The notes beneath the pieces were generated by a model. The model saw only the letters and a program-made list of their open reading frames with translations, was not told the DNA's origin and did not search any database. From Halichondria panicea (Eukaryota > Porifera > Demospongiae > Suberitida > Halichondriidae), in NCBI RefSeq assembly GCF_963675165.1, contig NC_087380.1, positions 7,326,517 to 7,390,516 on the forward strand: a DNA stretch of 64,000 nucleotides, read 5' to 3'. Shown piece by piece: positions 12,928 to 24,851 of the stretch (positions within the stretch are counted from its first letter, which is position 1; every line of letters begins with the position of its first letter). The position numbers and the translations under genes are program-made.

Positions 12928-13303
12928 GAAGAATCACTCAGAACTATATATTATAGTAGAGACTGATTATTAGCCCCTGTGTGTGCGTTGATATTCATCA
13001 TTATTTTTTGTGAGGTGCATTAAAAATTCACTACATGTAGATCTGCTTTTTGTCTCAAAGACCATCATTGCGGCCCGTACTCGAGGCAGAGCATGTTGGC
13101 AAGGTCCACGCCGATTTTTCTTTAATAGAACAACATCTTTAATCTCTGTTCTATTCAAGAAAAATCGGCGTGGGAAATGCCCTCGGCGTTTACTCGAGGA
13201 TGTTTGGTAAACAATGTGGCCCTCTTTACCATATCTGATGTTTGTTTTGTTGATGGTGTGAGCCAGAGTCTGGGTGTGAGCTAGCTAGTAAGCCTGTAAG
13301 GAG
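12928..13303. repeat. Eps15-R3HDM4 spacer with a hairpin (13106-13173)
   Basis: Arms 13106-13131 and 13148-13173 (CCACGCCGATTTTTCTT...) pair at 25 of 26 positions with a 16-base loop. An ATTAAA at 13019 could serve the Eps15 3' end. No coding sequence seen. Confidence 0.75.
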
Positions 13304-15126
13304 ATGGTGAAAAGAGGTTCTCGTATCAGGAACCTCATCAACATCAGTGAGGATGGCGTGAGCCCCAATCAGATCCTATCTTCGGAAGAGTCCTCTGGTA
13401 CTGAATATATTGAAGAGGAGAAACCATGGCCGCCATTGGATCACCAGCCTCGTTGTAAGACCCTCTGTCGACAGGTGACAAGACGTGACCCCCGGCCACA
13501 GTCCCATCTCTTCAGGAGGGGTCCTGGAGATGGACACGAGCGGAGGAGTCGTCACTCACGACGATGGGAGAATTGTGAGATAGTATAAAGTAATGGCCGG
13601 CCGGCTAGGTTCTGAATCTAGTCAGTTAATTGTAATTAGTCTCGGGCCATACTTTGAGGTAGTATCCCCCTTCAAAGTATGGCCTACGAGACTAGATATA
13701 GTACAGTACAATAGTACAATATAGTGTTTAACTAGTACTACTAGTGTTTATTGTATTTGTATTGTTTCTGTAGCTGCTTTTCTGAGTTCTCTGATGGTGG
13801 TGATGGAGGACGAGAGTGCCACGCCTCTCCCCGAGCACCATTCCCCCCTCACACAGCTGCACAGCTCAGAGAAGCACATGCAGGTACCCACTGACATGCT
13901 CACTGTGGAAATCCTATACACAACATATCTAGTTATTGATTAAAATGTTTTTTCATCCCTAGCTGAGCTTATTGATATATTGCCTTTTCTTTTTCTCTCT
14001 CAGGTTTGGACCAGTTTCTCGTCACGAACAGAGGAGGAGCAGCGTCTGATCTTGGAGGGTGTGAGGGGTGGAGAGTGTGATCCCGCCTCTCCTCATGCTG
14101 ACACAACGACGACCACGGCTCAGGACAGCTTCAGAAAGATTGATCGACGTATTCGCTCAGTGCTGCAACACAACAGACATCTTCCTATGGTAATCTCAGC
14201 AGATCATAGCGTCTAATGTGTTAGTATAAATACAGCCACCCCCTCTCTCTCTATAGGAGCTGTTGTCTTCTTTGGAGGAGGAGCTTCGCTTCTTGTTCAC
14301 GGTTGACCACGGATCAGTGGTGTTGTCAACACACTCCCACGCCTACTCACGCCTCCTGCTGCACGGCCTGTGTCAATACATGGGGCTCAACTCAACTAGT
14401 AAGTGATAGTGTGTGTTGTGTGACTCCTGTGACTCCTGCCCACTCAGCTGTGAATGCTGAGGGTGTGAGTGTTGTCATGGTGACTGGGGACGGCTTTTCC
14501 CCACCTAGGACCTGGCTAACTAGCTACCTCAAGAATTGAGCTGTATAATAACTGAACCTTAGTATAGTTGCATTGTATATTGTATCGTTATATTTTTGTA
14601 CAAAATCAAGCTGTGCAGAATACCACAAATAATCTTATCTCAAGATTAGGCAGCACATAAAAGAGAGTGTTAGTTCTTTGATTGAGTTAGTTTACTTCCT
14701 GAGAGACACACCTCCAAAACATGATAACATTTGAGGCATGTTATTTGACACATGTGACATCACTTCCTTTATTGCCTGTGTTACATTTTGCGACCAAGCC
14801 AGTAACGTTCTTTTGGAACCTACTATACCGTTAGCCAGATAGCCTAGTACCAAGAATTCATTTACTGTACATGCTATTCCTTATAGTATAAATTATATGA
14901 AGCTAAAACTGTCGATGAACCCACTCTTTCCCTCCTCCCCTCAGGAGACCGGCTGGTGCTCCCAGTCTCAGACCAGTTCCCCCACGACCCCACGTGCCAC
15001 AGAGGCCCACGTGCCACAGAGGCCCAAGTGCCACAGAGGCCCACGTGCCACAGAGGCCCAAGTGCCACAGAGGCCCACGTGCCACAGAGGCCCAAGTGCC
15101 ACAGAGGCCCAAGTGAACTGATCTAG
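13304..15126 (+). CDS. R3HDM4: R3HDM4-like R3H-domain protein
   Basis: Predicted single-stranded nucleic-acid-binding protein, 256 aa. Exons 13304-13454, 13774-13883, 14004-14189, 14257-14398, 14945-15126, all in phase. Residues about 85-150 hold VWTSFSSRTEEEQRLIL and SFRKIDRRIRSVL. The R3H-type C-terminal region (about 150-200) holds LEEELRFLF and YSRLLLHGLCQYMGL. This order and spacing match the vertebrate R3HDM4 family (about 268 aa), whose molecular role is poorly known. The N-terminus (MVKRGSRIRN...) is less conserved. The last exon ends in a 17-bp minisatellite that encodes a Cys/His/Arg/Pro-rich tail after residue about 214; the family's own C-terminus appears to be partly replaced. 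It is downstream of and parallel to the Eps15 gene. Confidence 0.82.
13638..13693. repeat. Hairpin in R3HDM4 intron 1
   Basis: AGTCTCGGGCCATACTTTGA at 13638 pairs with its near-complement ending at 13693 (TCAAAGTATGGCCTACGAGACT), leaving a loop of roughly 10 bases. Confidence 0.75.
14994..15112 (+). repeat. 17-bp coding minisatellite, 7 copies
   Basis: GTGCCACAGAGGCCCA recurs at 14994, 15011, 15028, 15045, 15062, 15079 and 15096, an exact 17-base period. The base after each unit's CA alternates C or A, giving CACGTG or CAAGTG. It is inside the last R3HDM4 exon. Confidence 0.95.
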
Positions 15127-15745
15127 TGATTAGCTAAAATTAGGATTAGTTGAAGCTGCTATATAAGTATAGATGTTGTTATTTATGTATAGTTGTTTAC
15201 AAGCCTCCGTTCCGTTTGTGTGAAACTGTCACTGTATGTGTTCACTTTTTATTGTGTTGTTGATTATTATTGTGGACAATTAATTAAACTGTGCTACCTA
15301 GCTTCTGTGATGTAATGTGGTTTTCTATAATTATATAGATATATTTCCTACTTTGACCTCTGAGTGTGATCAATAACAAAATTAATGATGTCTATATTGC
15401 AAATGTATAGTTAACGATCTTTACCTATAAATCTACTGGCCTGCCGTCATGATCAAATACCCTTCAGTTAAGTGATGCAAGCAACGTATAATATGATGTA
15501 TGTCATACACTACGTACATGTACATTGTTTATAATTATGCATGCCATAATTATGCATGCCAGCATCGAAGATGTAAGTCAAAGTGGTTAGCTAGTCGATC
15601 TGCCCAGGACCATTTAAATTATCATTTCACTTCAGTTCACTCCAAAATCTCAACAAATATAGTAGAATTATACATTTCTAAGGGTGAGTTTTAATTTGAA
15701 AGGCAGTAGATACATTAGAGTTATAGAGTTAGTCTACCATTGACG
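15127..15745. other. Intergenic region between convergent genes
   Basis: AT-rich sequence between the R3HDM4 stop and the kinase-like gene's stop on the other strand. Possible 3'-end signals include ATTAAA near 15291. No open frame with coding character was seen. Confidence 0.6.
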
Positions 15746-17125
15746 TCAACATAAGTCAGCAATATCCTTCAACGGTTCGCTGGACCGAATTTTGCTGATA
15801 ACTGCTTTAGAATCTGGGTAGTACTTCTCCACTATGATTGCCAGGGAGTGCCTGTCATGGCTCGGTTGCATCGGCCTGAATGCCATCGCATCTGGATGGC
15901 GTATCGAATCGCAATAATTATACCCCTTTGGGTACAAGGGCCGTTTCCCCTTCCCACAAAAGCGAGCAAGGTCATAGTCAATCAGGTACCCATCACGGCC
16001 GTCTTTGTCAAACACCAAGTTGTTTTGTCTGATGTCCCCGTGAACGTACTCCTTCTTGTGCAGTTTGTGCAGCATACACAAGATGTTACGGAACTGTGAA
16101 AGAGAAACTGGTTCGTGACCCCCATCATAGTACTTGTACTCTATGTATGAAAGCCTTTTGTCCATAGTGAGGAATTTCTCTTTCACCACCACACCAGCAA
16201 TTTTCATGACGTCAACATTGCTCAACAGTGCTGATTCATGCGTATCGAAGAATTTGACTACTGTCTTGTGACCATCTTCAGTATTCAGATACGTTCTGTT
16301 GTTTTCGTTTGCCTTCAGTGGAGTGACTGATATGTCCTTGAATGGTATGGCACATTCCAAAGCATTGTAGAATATAGGCGTCTCTGCTAAGAACTGAATT
16401 CCGATGGATAGTGTGGCCAAGAAGGACGGATTGAAAGCCAATACTTCCGTGATAATCGGTACAGCCCAAATTTTTTTGTTGCCTATCAAATAAGCCCACA
16501 ATGTGGCTGAGAGGGGGGTTCCTGACAGCCCAAGAACTATCATGCATCGATCATCTGAAAGAACTGATTGATTGATGGCAGCATATTTTGCATACAGTGC
16601 AGTCTCATTATCAGCGGTATGCATGTCAAACATCTTTAGGTCCGATACAAAGATACTCTCGGCAAAATCGGATTCTGTTATGCGAACACCCAATATATCT
16701 GCTGCTTCAGGGTTGCCTGGGTTTTTAGGTCTCGTTCGGACAGGCCCTTGATGAATGATCGTTACGTTAGGACAGGAGCACAGTAGCATATTGAGGCCTG
16801 CAGAGAAAATTGCAGAAAAACACAATTCACTTATCCGCAGTGACCTGGTTGAACGGATGCTAAAAGGTACATTTTCCTCATCCTTGCTCGTTCTACAAGC
16901 CATTTTGATATGGGCAGAGGCTTTGGTTAGGGATTGTAAGTCCAGTGTGAGCTGTTGCCCTTCAAAATCCACACTCCAAGGAGAAGGAGAAGGAGAAGGA
17001 GAAGCGGAAGCTTTCTGGAATTTTAAATAAACGTCATACAGGGACATCGCAAACCAGTGCGTCTGTAGTGGCATCCGCTGGAACACAACATTCTTCGTTT
17101 TGGCAGTGTGGCTGATGCTCTCCAT
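15746..17125 (-). CDS. Intronless kinase-like protein with HGDIRxNN motif
   Basis: 459 aa, one uninterrupted frame, unlike its intron-rich neighbours. Residues about 290-459 look like a protein-kinase fold. GHKTVVKFF may carry the ATP-site lysine. YVHGDIRQNN (H362, D364, N369) is the catalytic loop with G in place of the usual R of HRD. IDYDLA (D383-D385) stands where DFG would be. HGD/DYD forms of this kind occur in atypical kinases such as those attached to Crinkler-type proteins and fungal FunK1; the exact family is not settled. The N-terminal 250 residues are unrecognised, apart from a short SPSPSPSP run near residue 40. The ATG at 17125 follows a possible acceptor (TGCTTTTAG), so an upstream exon cannot be excluded. 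Function unknown; the kinase call is from motifs only. Confidence 0.7.
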   Translation of the reverse strand: MESISHTAKTKNVVFQRMPLQTHWFAMSLYDVYLKFQKASASPSPSPSPWSVDFEGQQLTLDLQSLTKASAHIKMACRTSKDEENVPFSIRSTRSLRISELCFSAIFSAGLNMLLCSCPNVTIIHQGPVRTRPKNPGNPEAADILGVRITESDFAESIFVSDLKMFDMHTADNETALYAKYAAINQSVLSDDRCMIVLGLSGTPLSATLWAYLIGNKKIWAVPIITEVLAFNPSFLATLSIGIQFLAETPIFYNALECAIPFKDISVTPLKANENNRTYLNTEDGHKTVVKFFDTHESALLSNVDVMKIAGVVVKEKFLTMDKRLSYIEYKYYDGGHEPVSLSQFRNILCMLHKLHKKEYVHGDIRQNNLVFDKDGRDGYLIDYDLARFCGKGKRPLYPKGYNYCDSIRHPDAMAFRPMQPSHDRHSLAIIVEKYYPDSKAVISKIRSSEPLKDIADLC

Positions 17126-17237
17126 ATCCCATTTTGGCCCTAAAAGCAGTGTGCATTACAATGGGGATCGTTACATATAATTATTGTCATCCAATTCATA
17201 CATTGCATGTGTGTATCTGAGTCACTACACAGACGTA

Positions 17238-17557
17238 TATGTGACAGGCTCTGGGAAAAGGGCCTAATTGATATTAGTATTGAGCAATAGCCACATTTAT
17301 AAAAAAAAATGTCTTGAACTTATAAGCTATCTACAGTCATTCTACTACCTTTACACCGAAGCGCTTTGTCTAATCTTTGAGTGGGTATTTTCTCAATACA
17401 AATATTTGATACAGCTTTCGAGTTTCCAACACGCATAACTCAGGCATGAAACGAGGTTATGTGTACACTATGCATATCATTGCTCTATCATCTGGTATAG
17501 ATTGTGAAAAATCATAGCTTGCGCCAATTAGGCCCTTTTCCCAGAGCCTGTAACATA
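17238..17557. repeat. MITE-like element with 33-base terminal inverted repeats
   Basis: The left end (17238-17270, core GGCTCTGGGAAAAGGGCCTA) is complementary to the right end (17525-17557) except for a few bases. The inside carries 'ttgagtgggtattttctcaata' and 'cataactcaggcatg', which recur at 53987-54155 in an intron of gene D. Confidence 0.85.
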
Positions 17558-17565
17558 TATGTACT

Positions 17566-17671
17566 AGTTAATGCACTGTTGCGAGTTGGCCAAGCGGAAG
17601 CTCATGTAGCTCGAGAACTTCCGCGAGGCCAATAATATCCATAGAGACGAGCGTAAAACAGTGCATTAACT
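17566..17671. repeat. Small element with 15-base perfect inverted ends
   Basis: AGTTAATGCACTGTT at 17566-17580 is the exact complement of AACAGTGCATTAACT at 17657-17671. The centre holds a second hairpin (GCGGAAG...CTTCCGC). It lies directly beside the previous element. Confidence 0.8.
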
Positions 17672-18996
17672 GGTTTGTAGTTTTTAGCTTCTTGCAGCTA
17701 CCAATAGCTATCGCTCTAGTATAGAGCTAACTACTAAGTAGAATAGCAACCTTCTACAAACAGATTTTGCTATTACAATGGCCTTCAATGTACTGGTAAG
17801 CAAAACTAACCTTTACTCGAGAACAAAGCCTTTGTTTGCAAGATAGCATTGATTCAGTGACAGCAAAAAAATTATTGTCTCATAAATTAGCCGGCCTTTA
17901 TTACATACACTTGGGATTAGGCCGTCCAACTTTTAGAGGGCAGCTAAAAGATGAGACTAGCAAAGCACAGTAAATGCTACTGCTGAGTCAGCAAAAACGA
18001 AAAGCAATTTGGCCTGGAATGTCATTAAAAGGTCATAATTAGTGAAAGTTCAAGTGATGTCCGACCTCCCCTCCTATGGCATTGTTAGCATACATGTAGA
18101 TTTTCCTTTAAATTTCTGTGCAAAAAACTACGAGTTATACTGTATAGCGCGAAATTTTCGTGGATTTTGTGGGTTAGCAATCCTACACGAAAATTAAGTC
18201 CGCAAAAATTGTTCTTTAATTAGAATTATCTGCTATAACGTGCAAAGATTAAAGGCGTGGCTTCCGGTAAGCAGTCATTCCACGAACATTGTGCAACGAA
18301 ATGCTTTTAGAGGCCATTCCACGAAATATAAGTGCCTCGAAAATTTCGCGCTATGGGCTCAAGGCTTGTACTATACGTTTAGCTTATCGATATCAATGAA
18401 TATAATTATGCTTATTACTGTTTGACGGTACTGTCACTATAATATTGTAAGAACGATGGCCTATTATTATGCCTCGGTGCACATGCACAAGCGAGGTATA
18501 CGGTAGTGTGTTTGTGTGTCTGTGTGTGTGTGTGTGTAGACTGCTACAGCTGCTCAAGGATCAATGAAGTGCAAGTAAGAGTTTCTATAGGCTTCTAGTC
18601 ATGTTTTCTTGGATTTTAATTCGTGGATTTGCAAAATAAAGCTTCGTTCTCGAGTTATGCCTAGTTTTGCTTACTTGGAATGCCATTGCAGCCTTTTCAG
18701 AAGAGTCCGTAGCAAAACCTGTTCAAACTTTTGGCATCGATCGTTTTTAACAACAATCCTCGTCGATCATTACCCACTCTTTGAGATTCTGGATTCTGCA
18801 TGCAGTCAGCAAAATATCATAATCAAGCTATTAGTCGAGCTAGCTATTAGTAGCTTTATGTTATGTAGCTTTGGCACCTCCACCGAGGCATCAGCACCCG
18901 CGGTGCTTTCATTCAAGCAAGTGATTGTAAAGGCTGTCTTTCTACATCTTTATTGAAGGCACTTTAAGTGAACTTGTCTATAGTGCAAATACTCAC
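17672..18996. repeat. Non-genic stretch with dispersed repeats
   Basis: A fold-back element at 18136-18354 starts TATACTGTATAGCGCGAAAT and ends AAATTTCGCGCTATGG; its relative is at 34936-35147. A repeat at 18470-18720 with a (TG)n core recurs at 21340-21610 and begins again at 63957. No supported coding exon was found. Confidence 0.65.
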
Positions 18997-19581
18997 TGTT
19001 GCCAACAGAGATTGCTAAGGTCTGGTTCTCGGAGACGGACGGCATATCGGAGATCTCGGAGACGGATGGGGACAGGTCCACTGCAGGATAATAGAAAAGA
19101 ACGAGTTACGGGCAACCCGTGACATTCAACTGCTGCTATCAACATGGTATCAATTACTAGTACAGCCAGCAAACATCATACACTCATTTCGTATGTGTAC
19201 AGAGCAACTGCAGGTCTACTTTCCTTGGTTAACTGTGTAGTTATGAAGCAATGATTTTATGACCACACTGTCACAAGTGCGAGTGCTCATGAAGTGTTAA
19301 TTTACCTACACCACTGCACTGACTTGTTTGTGTAGGCCGCTTAATTTTCTTTTGTTTACGCTCAAATTCTATTTGTTGCTCGAGTTCCTCTCGTTCACAC
19401 TTAGCTCTCTTCTTGAAGTCTGTGTAGTCGATAATAATAAAGCAATGAGTCACAATAATTATGACTGAGTTGTGAAGTGCTTATGAAGGGAAGTGCTTAT
19501 AAAGTGTTGAAATTTACCTTTAAAGGTCTTCTCCAATTCTCTTAACTCAGCATTGACATCTTGATGGCGAAGAGACGACAT
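18997..19581 (-). CDS. Small coiled-coil protein, 5' exons (3' end not found)
   Basis: Three exons join in phase: 19581-19518, 19419-19306 and 19080-18997. The product starts MSSLRHQDVNAELRELEKTF, continues through a charged heptad-rich segment (KCEREELEQQIEFERKQKK) and then a Ser-rich part (DLSPSVSEISDMPSVSE). The last exon ends at a good donor (GTGAGT), so more exons should follow at lower coordinates, but I could not identify them among the repeats there. No family recognised. The frame continuity across two introns is the main evidence. Confidence 0.5.
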
Positions 19582-22500
19582 ATTTTTCCAAAATACCGTA
19601 CCCTCGCGAAAATACGCCCACCCTTTTCTGCAAGAAGTCTAGGCTTTATCATAGATAGTGTAATAAAAGGGATTGGAAACGGGATCACGTGGGCTTATCA
19701 ATGCAATGTAATGAACTTGGGGCCTTGTGGACAATCCAGGCTGCGCGTAACGCAGCTATAAGCGCTAAATTACGTCCGTCCAGAGATACAAAGACAAGGT
19801 TTTCTCCTGTTCTAGGACAAAGGTAAAGCACTAAAACTAGTAGCAGTATATTTATTAGAGCCTCTCTTACCATGTAGATACTTATTATTTATTGGGACCT
19901 TATTTACCAGTCCTATATCAGAAATTGGCAGCATTTTCAAACTGGAATGACTTTCTGTACCTATATCTTTTTTGTTATACAAGCAATATTAAAGATTGAT
20001 GATGTTGTTGATAGAGAATTAGGTAAGGAATGAAATGGTGTTGAGTTGGCCCTGCTAAGTACTAAGAAAAGTTCACAACATGGTGATAAAATGACAAATT
20101 GACCTAAATTTATGTCCACTTTTCCGTACCTCTCTTTGGCATATAATTTGTCGTGAGTATTTCTAAATGCCTTTATATTATAGTGAGTGCTGTATATTGT
20201 GCAATAGACACCTTCATTTGACTGAACAAAGCCTTATTTTGGCAGTAGCTGTGATGTTTAGTCTACATGTATAATTACAAATTGACGTATGTACATGTAT
20301 ATACTGGTCATACGTTATTATGTTACTACCGTCTTGTTTACTTGCCCATGGGTGATATATACTATAGGGTTGGAGAATGAATACCTGGACGACTGGGACA
20401 CTGGGAAAAATCGGTTTCTAGCCGTAAGGAGCTAAGTGCACTGGCTGCAACAAGATGCTGTAGTGATGCCACAAGGACTGAAGTTCACAGCCAGGTACGT
20501 ATATATACAATGTGTATTGTAAACCTAAAACTCCCCTCGCCCCTTTGCAGTCAAATCATTCATTGACATGGTAGGAGACTTGTTCATCCTCCCTGATGCA
20601 AGTGCTTTTCTGAGTGAGCAAATCGGCTAGAACCCTCTCGAAGTGTTTAACTACATTTCTATTTGATGCACATAATTATTTTTTTTACGTGTGATCAAAC
20701 AACCATAATTATAATTATGAATCGAATCAACTATATACACTAAGAGTATAAGAGTGTGAGTACACAATATGCTAAAGTGATAGCTATTAAATTGTATTTC
20801 CCTTGTAAATCATCCATTCATAGCTACAACTTTGTTGCTCAAAGTCAGTGCAGTTACATGATGCTGGCACTAGCTGCTAAATATCTTGAATCCTTCGTCT
20901 TCACAAACAGAGGCTTAGTGGCTTCTCTCGATCTCAGTAGAGTGTTTCTCTGTATTAAAAGGGACAAATATTAAAATGGACAAGCAAGCTAGCTATACAA
21001 ATGTAGACTGGTATTTTGGACTTATACCTTCGATGCTCATCACTGCTCTTTAGCTCTAGCTCTTATCAAGGTCTCATGTGCTGTCTGTCTGCTCTGTAAT
21101 CTGTGCTGCCATCCCAAGGTGATGTGAAGAAACTATTATTAGCTTCCGGTGCAGTGAATTAACTTCCTGCGCAGCCTGGACTGGCCGACAATCGCGGTCC
21201 GTTTCCAATCCCTCTTACTACACTATCTATGGCTTTATTAGGGGACTGGGCGTTTAATCGCGAAAGGCGAGTTTTCATTCGAACATACGCCCACCCGCGG
21301 CCTCAAATCGAGGTTTACACTTGCTCTATGCCAATCTTTATTATGCCTCGAGGCGTAGCCGCACGAGGGATACAGTAAAGCTGACTGTGTGTGTGTGTGT
21401 GTCTGTCTGTCTCTGTGTGTGTGTGTATTCCAGCTATAACTGCTCAACGGTTGCAATGCGACGAAAGCTAACAGCTTCTATAGGCTTCTAGCCACGTTCT
21501 CTTGGATTTTGATTCGTGGATTAGCAAACTAAAGCTTCTTTCTCGAGTTATGGCTAGTTTGACTCACATTGAAGGCTGTTGCAGTCTCTTCAGAATCTTT
21601 CATAGCATCATCTGTCCGCACAAACTTTCTATTCAACATATGAGTTAGCCTTGCACTAAAGCGCTAGCTTTTTGTTAGCTACAATACTCAGAAAATATCT
21701 GTTAAAACAGCTAGCTAGCAGTACAGTAGAGTCTAGCCATTTTGTGAAATTGATCTCTTTGGACACACCCTTTAATTATTCCTGTGGATGTAATGCGCAT
21801 GCGCGCTCATTCCCCAGTGTAAGAAATAATATCCAAGATCCAGATCCAGATCCTCCTGGCAGAATCATCTTTGTCTTGAAGGCCTGGTAAGCCACAAAAC
21901 ACACTACCATATAACAATAATATTATAGATAACAATAATTATGCATGTACACAGGTCTTTTCTTCTTAGATGTTATATATGCTGAACTACAAATCAATTT
22001 TCTTCTTTCTTGAGATCCACATAATACAACAATAGATGCATGTAAATAAGTCTTTTCTTCTCAGTGACTTTATATAGATAAGCTAACTTTATATAAAATT
22101 CATTATAGAAACTAATATAACTTTTCAGCGAAAGCAAAAGCATGGCAAGAGGCATTAGCACAGCGCCAGCTTGAACACTAGTTAATTTATTGTATTTTCA
22201 TTGTATGAACATTTTATTGACAATAACAATGTTATAAACTAATGCATGAGTATGATTAAAGCATGACAAGAGAATGAACATGAAGAAGTGGACTCTGACT
22301 CTATTCGTTGATGTTAGATGTAGCAGAAACTTCTCAAAGGATGGTAGGTCATACTCCTACAGAGTATGACCTATCATCTGGATCATTATGCCGATTCAGC
22401 AAAAAGCTAAAAAGATAAAATTAATGACACACAAAGTATCTACCTTAATTAATTTTGGCAGGCTGCTGAATAAAATGCAATGTGCGCTACAAGTTCTATA

Positions 22501-22640
22501 CCAGACACTTCAGTTGACATTGCCATTAATAATGGGGTAAACGTCTCTGTGCTGAACATAGGTGTACAGTTCTGTACAGAATTCCAAGCTTTTCAATAAT
22601 TGAAGTTGAACTGAGGCAAGGAACATTTCAGTTTGAACAT
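19582..22640. other. 3-kb stretch without a supported gene
   Basis: AT-rich sequence. Segments near 19640-19682 and 21199-21245 are inverted copies of each other (GATAGTGTAATAAAAGGGAT and its complement), possibly the ends of a 1.6-kb element. A (TG)n-cored dispersed repeat lies at 21340-21610. Short open frames here lack coding character. Confidence 0.5.
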
Positions 22641-22649
22641 TTAGATGGA

Positions 22650-23165
22650 TCTGTACGTGTGTATGATGGATTCTTGAGATCAGACCAGAGCTTTCCAGAC
22701 CCTTCTAGACCGTCTACCACCCCTTTTGCTATCACTATTAAAGACCATTGTTTTGTTGATGTAAGTTGCTTCCCAATTTTATTGTACTGGCGCATACTCA
22801 AATACTATATGCTTCTCTTACAGGTTGAAGAGTTTTGTAAAGTTGTGTACGTACGACACCTAAAGGCTTTTGACAAGCTTGGTTTTCTAATCGTATGGGA
22901 TTGGCTACTTAATGATGGAAACTGTGATGATGATACTGATAGTAGTGTGTGTGACAGAATATCTAGTGAAGAGTTTGCATCCCAAGAAGAAGACACTCAA
23001 GAGAGCTGTGTTCCATTTAAATGCATAGGTGTCACTCGTGATACGGAGTATCAGAACATTCTCCGTAAAGTTAAGGATATAATTAAAAGTGCATGGTGAG
23101 ATTGTTCCAGTGAAGATGAAACCTGAGCCAGAGAATATTGTTGATCCTGAGTGAAGCTTTCTACT
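22650..23165 (+). pseudogene. Relic of a HIRAN-like gene
   Basis: A first segment (22655-22759) and a second (22825-23096) are joined by an apparent intron. The second encodes an acidic stretch then VPFKCIGVTRDTEYQ. The frame then stops (AW, stop at 23097), while the expected continuation EIVPVKMKPEPEN lies in another frame immediately after. This CIGV...EIVPVK...PEPEN order resembles the HIRAN-like domain seen in some animal proteins of unknown role. The frameshift and further stops suggest a dead copy. The family call is tentative. Confidence 0.4.
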
Positions 23166-24378
23166 TGAACCTTACCTCCTCTGCTGAGAGAGCCGTATTG
23201 TCAACGATGACCTGCCTAATACTGTGATCATCTATGACGATGAAGGTACAAGTAGCGACTTCCTTATAATTAATACGTTTTTACACTTTTAATTGCAGAT
23301 TTCGATGAGTTGCTTTTCTTCAACAAATCTCCACAGATTGTTGGTACGAGCCTCACTGTGGACTACACCATATCCGGGTGTGCTCGAGTTTTATGTGAAG
23401 TCAGAGCAAGAACAGATGAATTTGATTGTACATCTGATGTTTGTTTGTTCTGTTAGATGATGTCTTGCATGGGCCAAATATATTGTTCAGTGTTTGCCAC
23501 ATAAGAATGTGTGTGCATTACTATATAGAACTATTATCTCTCCCTCCTCCCCCCCCCCCCCCACACACAGGCTCTCCCCCTACTGGTAGCTTCACTGGAC
23601 AATGGTACCAAGAGTCAGTCACAAGCAGGAGGTCTATCAATAGGCTTTTTATAACTGTTGTGCCATATTGCCCCAGTCAAATTGTTCCAATATTTGAAGA
23701 CAGAAAGTTTCGTACAGGTATATGTAAAACACAGTCCATATTTAACTACTCATAACTCATAACAACATGCAGGAGAGATACTCATGATGCATTTCACTTT
23801 CAGCTACCCTATTCTTAAGTGTATGCACTAATATATACTATATGCGTTTACATAGCTCCAGCAGATAACAATAGCAATCCTCTATTGTTTCAACTCTCCT
23901 GCAGACATCCCACAGTGTAGTGTGGTATTCACTGACCAGCAGTACGAGGTTGACCCTGTATCTGGTGATGTGACTGTGGAGTGAGCCGGAACTGGACCAA
24001 CTGCTGAAGTCAATGTCAACAAGTTCATGTGTCATCTGCCTGATGGAACGTCTACAGATTGTGAGTTAACCACCACCGCAAACCACCTCACCAAACACTG
24101 AGACCTTAGTCTGCATGCATGCCTACACTTACACTAATAATCATAATTGTTTGTAATTATTGTCAAGTTTCCGCACCACTTCCCACGCACGCATGCATCA
24201 CTTTACATGCCCCTCCCCTACACTCATGCAGGCACCAGTCCATTTATGCTCCCTGGTCTAGCTCCTGGTGACCACATATTCACAGTAAGGCCTCAACAAG
24301 TCAGTGACTCTAGCGTGACTCAATGTGAGAGTAGTAGGAGGGGGTTGATAGGTCAATCCATTATCATCAGACTGTAAC
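23166..24378 (+). pseudogene. Relic of a Calx-beta/extracellular-repeat receptor gene
   Basis: Pieces with clear protein character are broken by stops. VNDDLPNTVIIYDDE (about 23199-23245) looks like the end of a Calx-beta repeat. IVGTSLTVDYTISGC (from 23338) and QCSVVFTDQQYEVDP (from 23911) look like extracellular beta-sandwich repeats; the latter hits a TGA at 23982 before AGTGPTAEVNVNKFMC. MLPGLAPGDHIFTV (about 24246) is the matching end of such a repeat. Splice-like sites flank several pieces. No intact frame joins them. Confidence 0.5.
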
Positions 24379-24851
24379 AACACAATAATCAGTCGTTAGA
24401 TTCATAGGTAGAAAAACAACAACTAGTTTTTAAATTTAAGAACAAAATAGCATTTCCTAGGCTGTTTTTTTTATTAGCAATGTAGATTTAAATTTAGTGT
24501 TATTTTGATATGGTATCTCAATACAAGTCGAGTTTGTGTACAATAAATCATACTGATTGCGCATGCACAATTTTAGCAACCGTTTCTATTTGAATATCTG
24601 TGTTTCAATAATTTGTCAACAGACGGGTCATCCCCCGAGTCAACTTCTTCCTTGAAGTGATCGTAGTTCAGCAGTAACTGTTTCCAACTGTCCTTGTAGA
24701 CTATACTTTGTCGTTCCATGGTGAGCCAAAAAAACATCATGATGCAATTACAATTATGGTATAAAGTTCACAGTTCGCTTATATAATCTCTGATAACTAA
24801 AATACTGTTTCAGTTTGAATGTTGTTTGGCTAGATTAGTCTCTTCCCATCT
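24379..24851. other. Spacer with one 48-codon ORF on the minus strand
   Basis: An ATG-started frame at 24719-24573 (minus) encodes MERQSIVYKDSWKQLLLNYD and an acidic remainder. It is short, has no recognised domain and could be an unplaced exon. The rest is AT-rich and featureless. Confidence 0.25.

Noticed and set aside
17760-17815. Possible first exon (ATGGCCTTCAATGTACTG before GTAAGC)
   Set aside because: Six codons only; no downstream exon could be joined.
20380-20495. Possible plus-strand exon ending at a GTACGT donor
   Set aside because: It reads only 18 codons before a stop in its best frame and has no partner exon.
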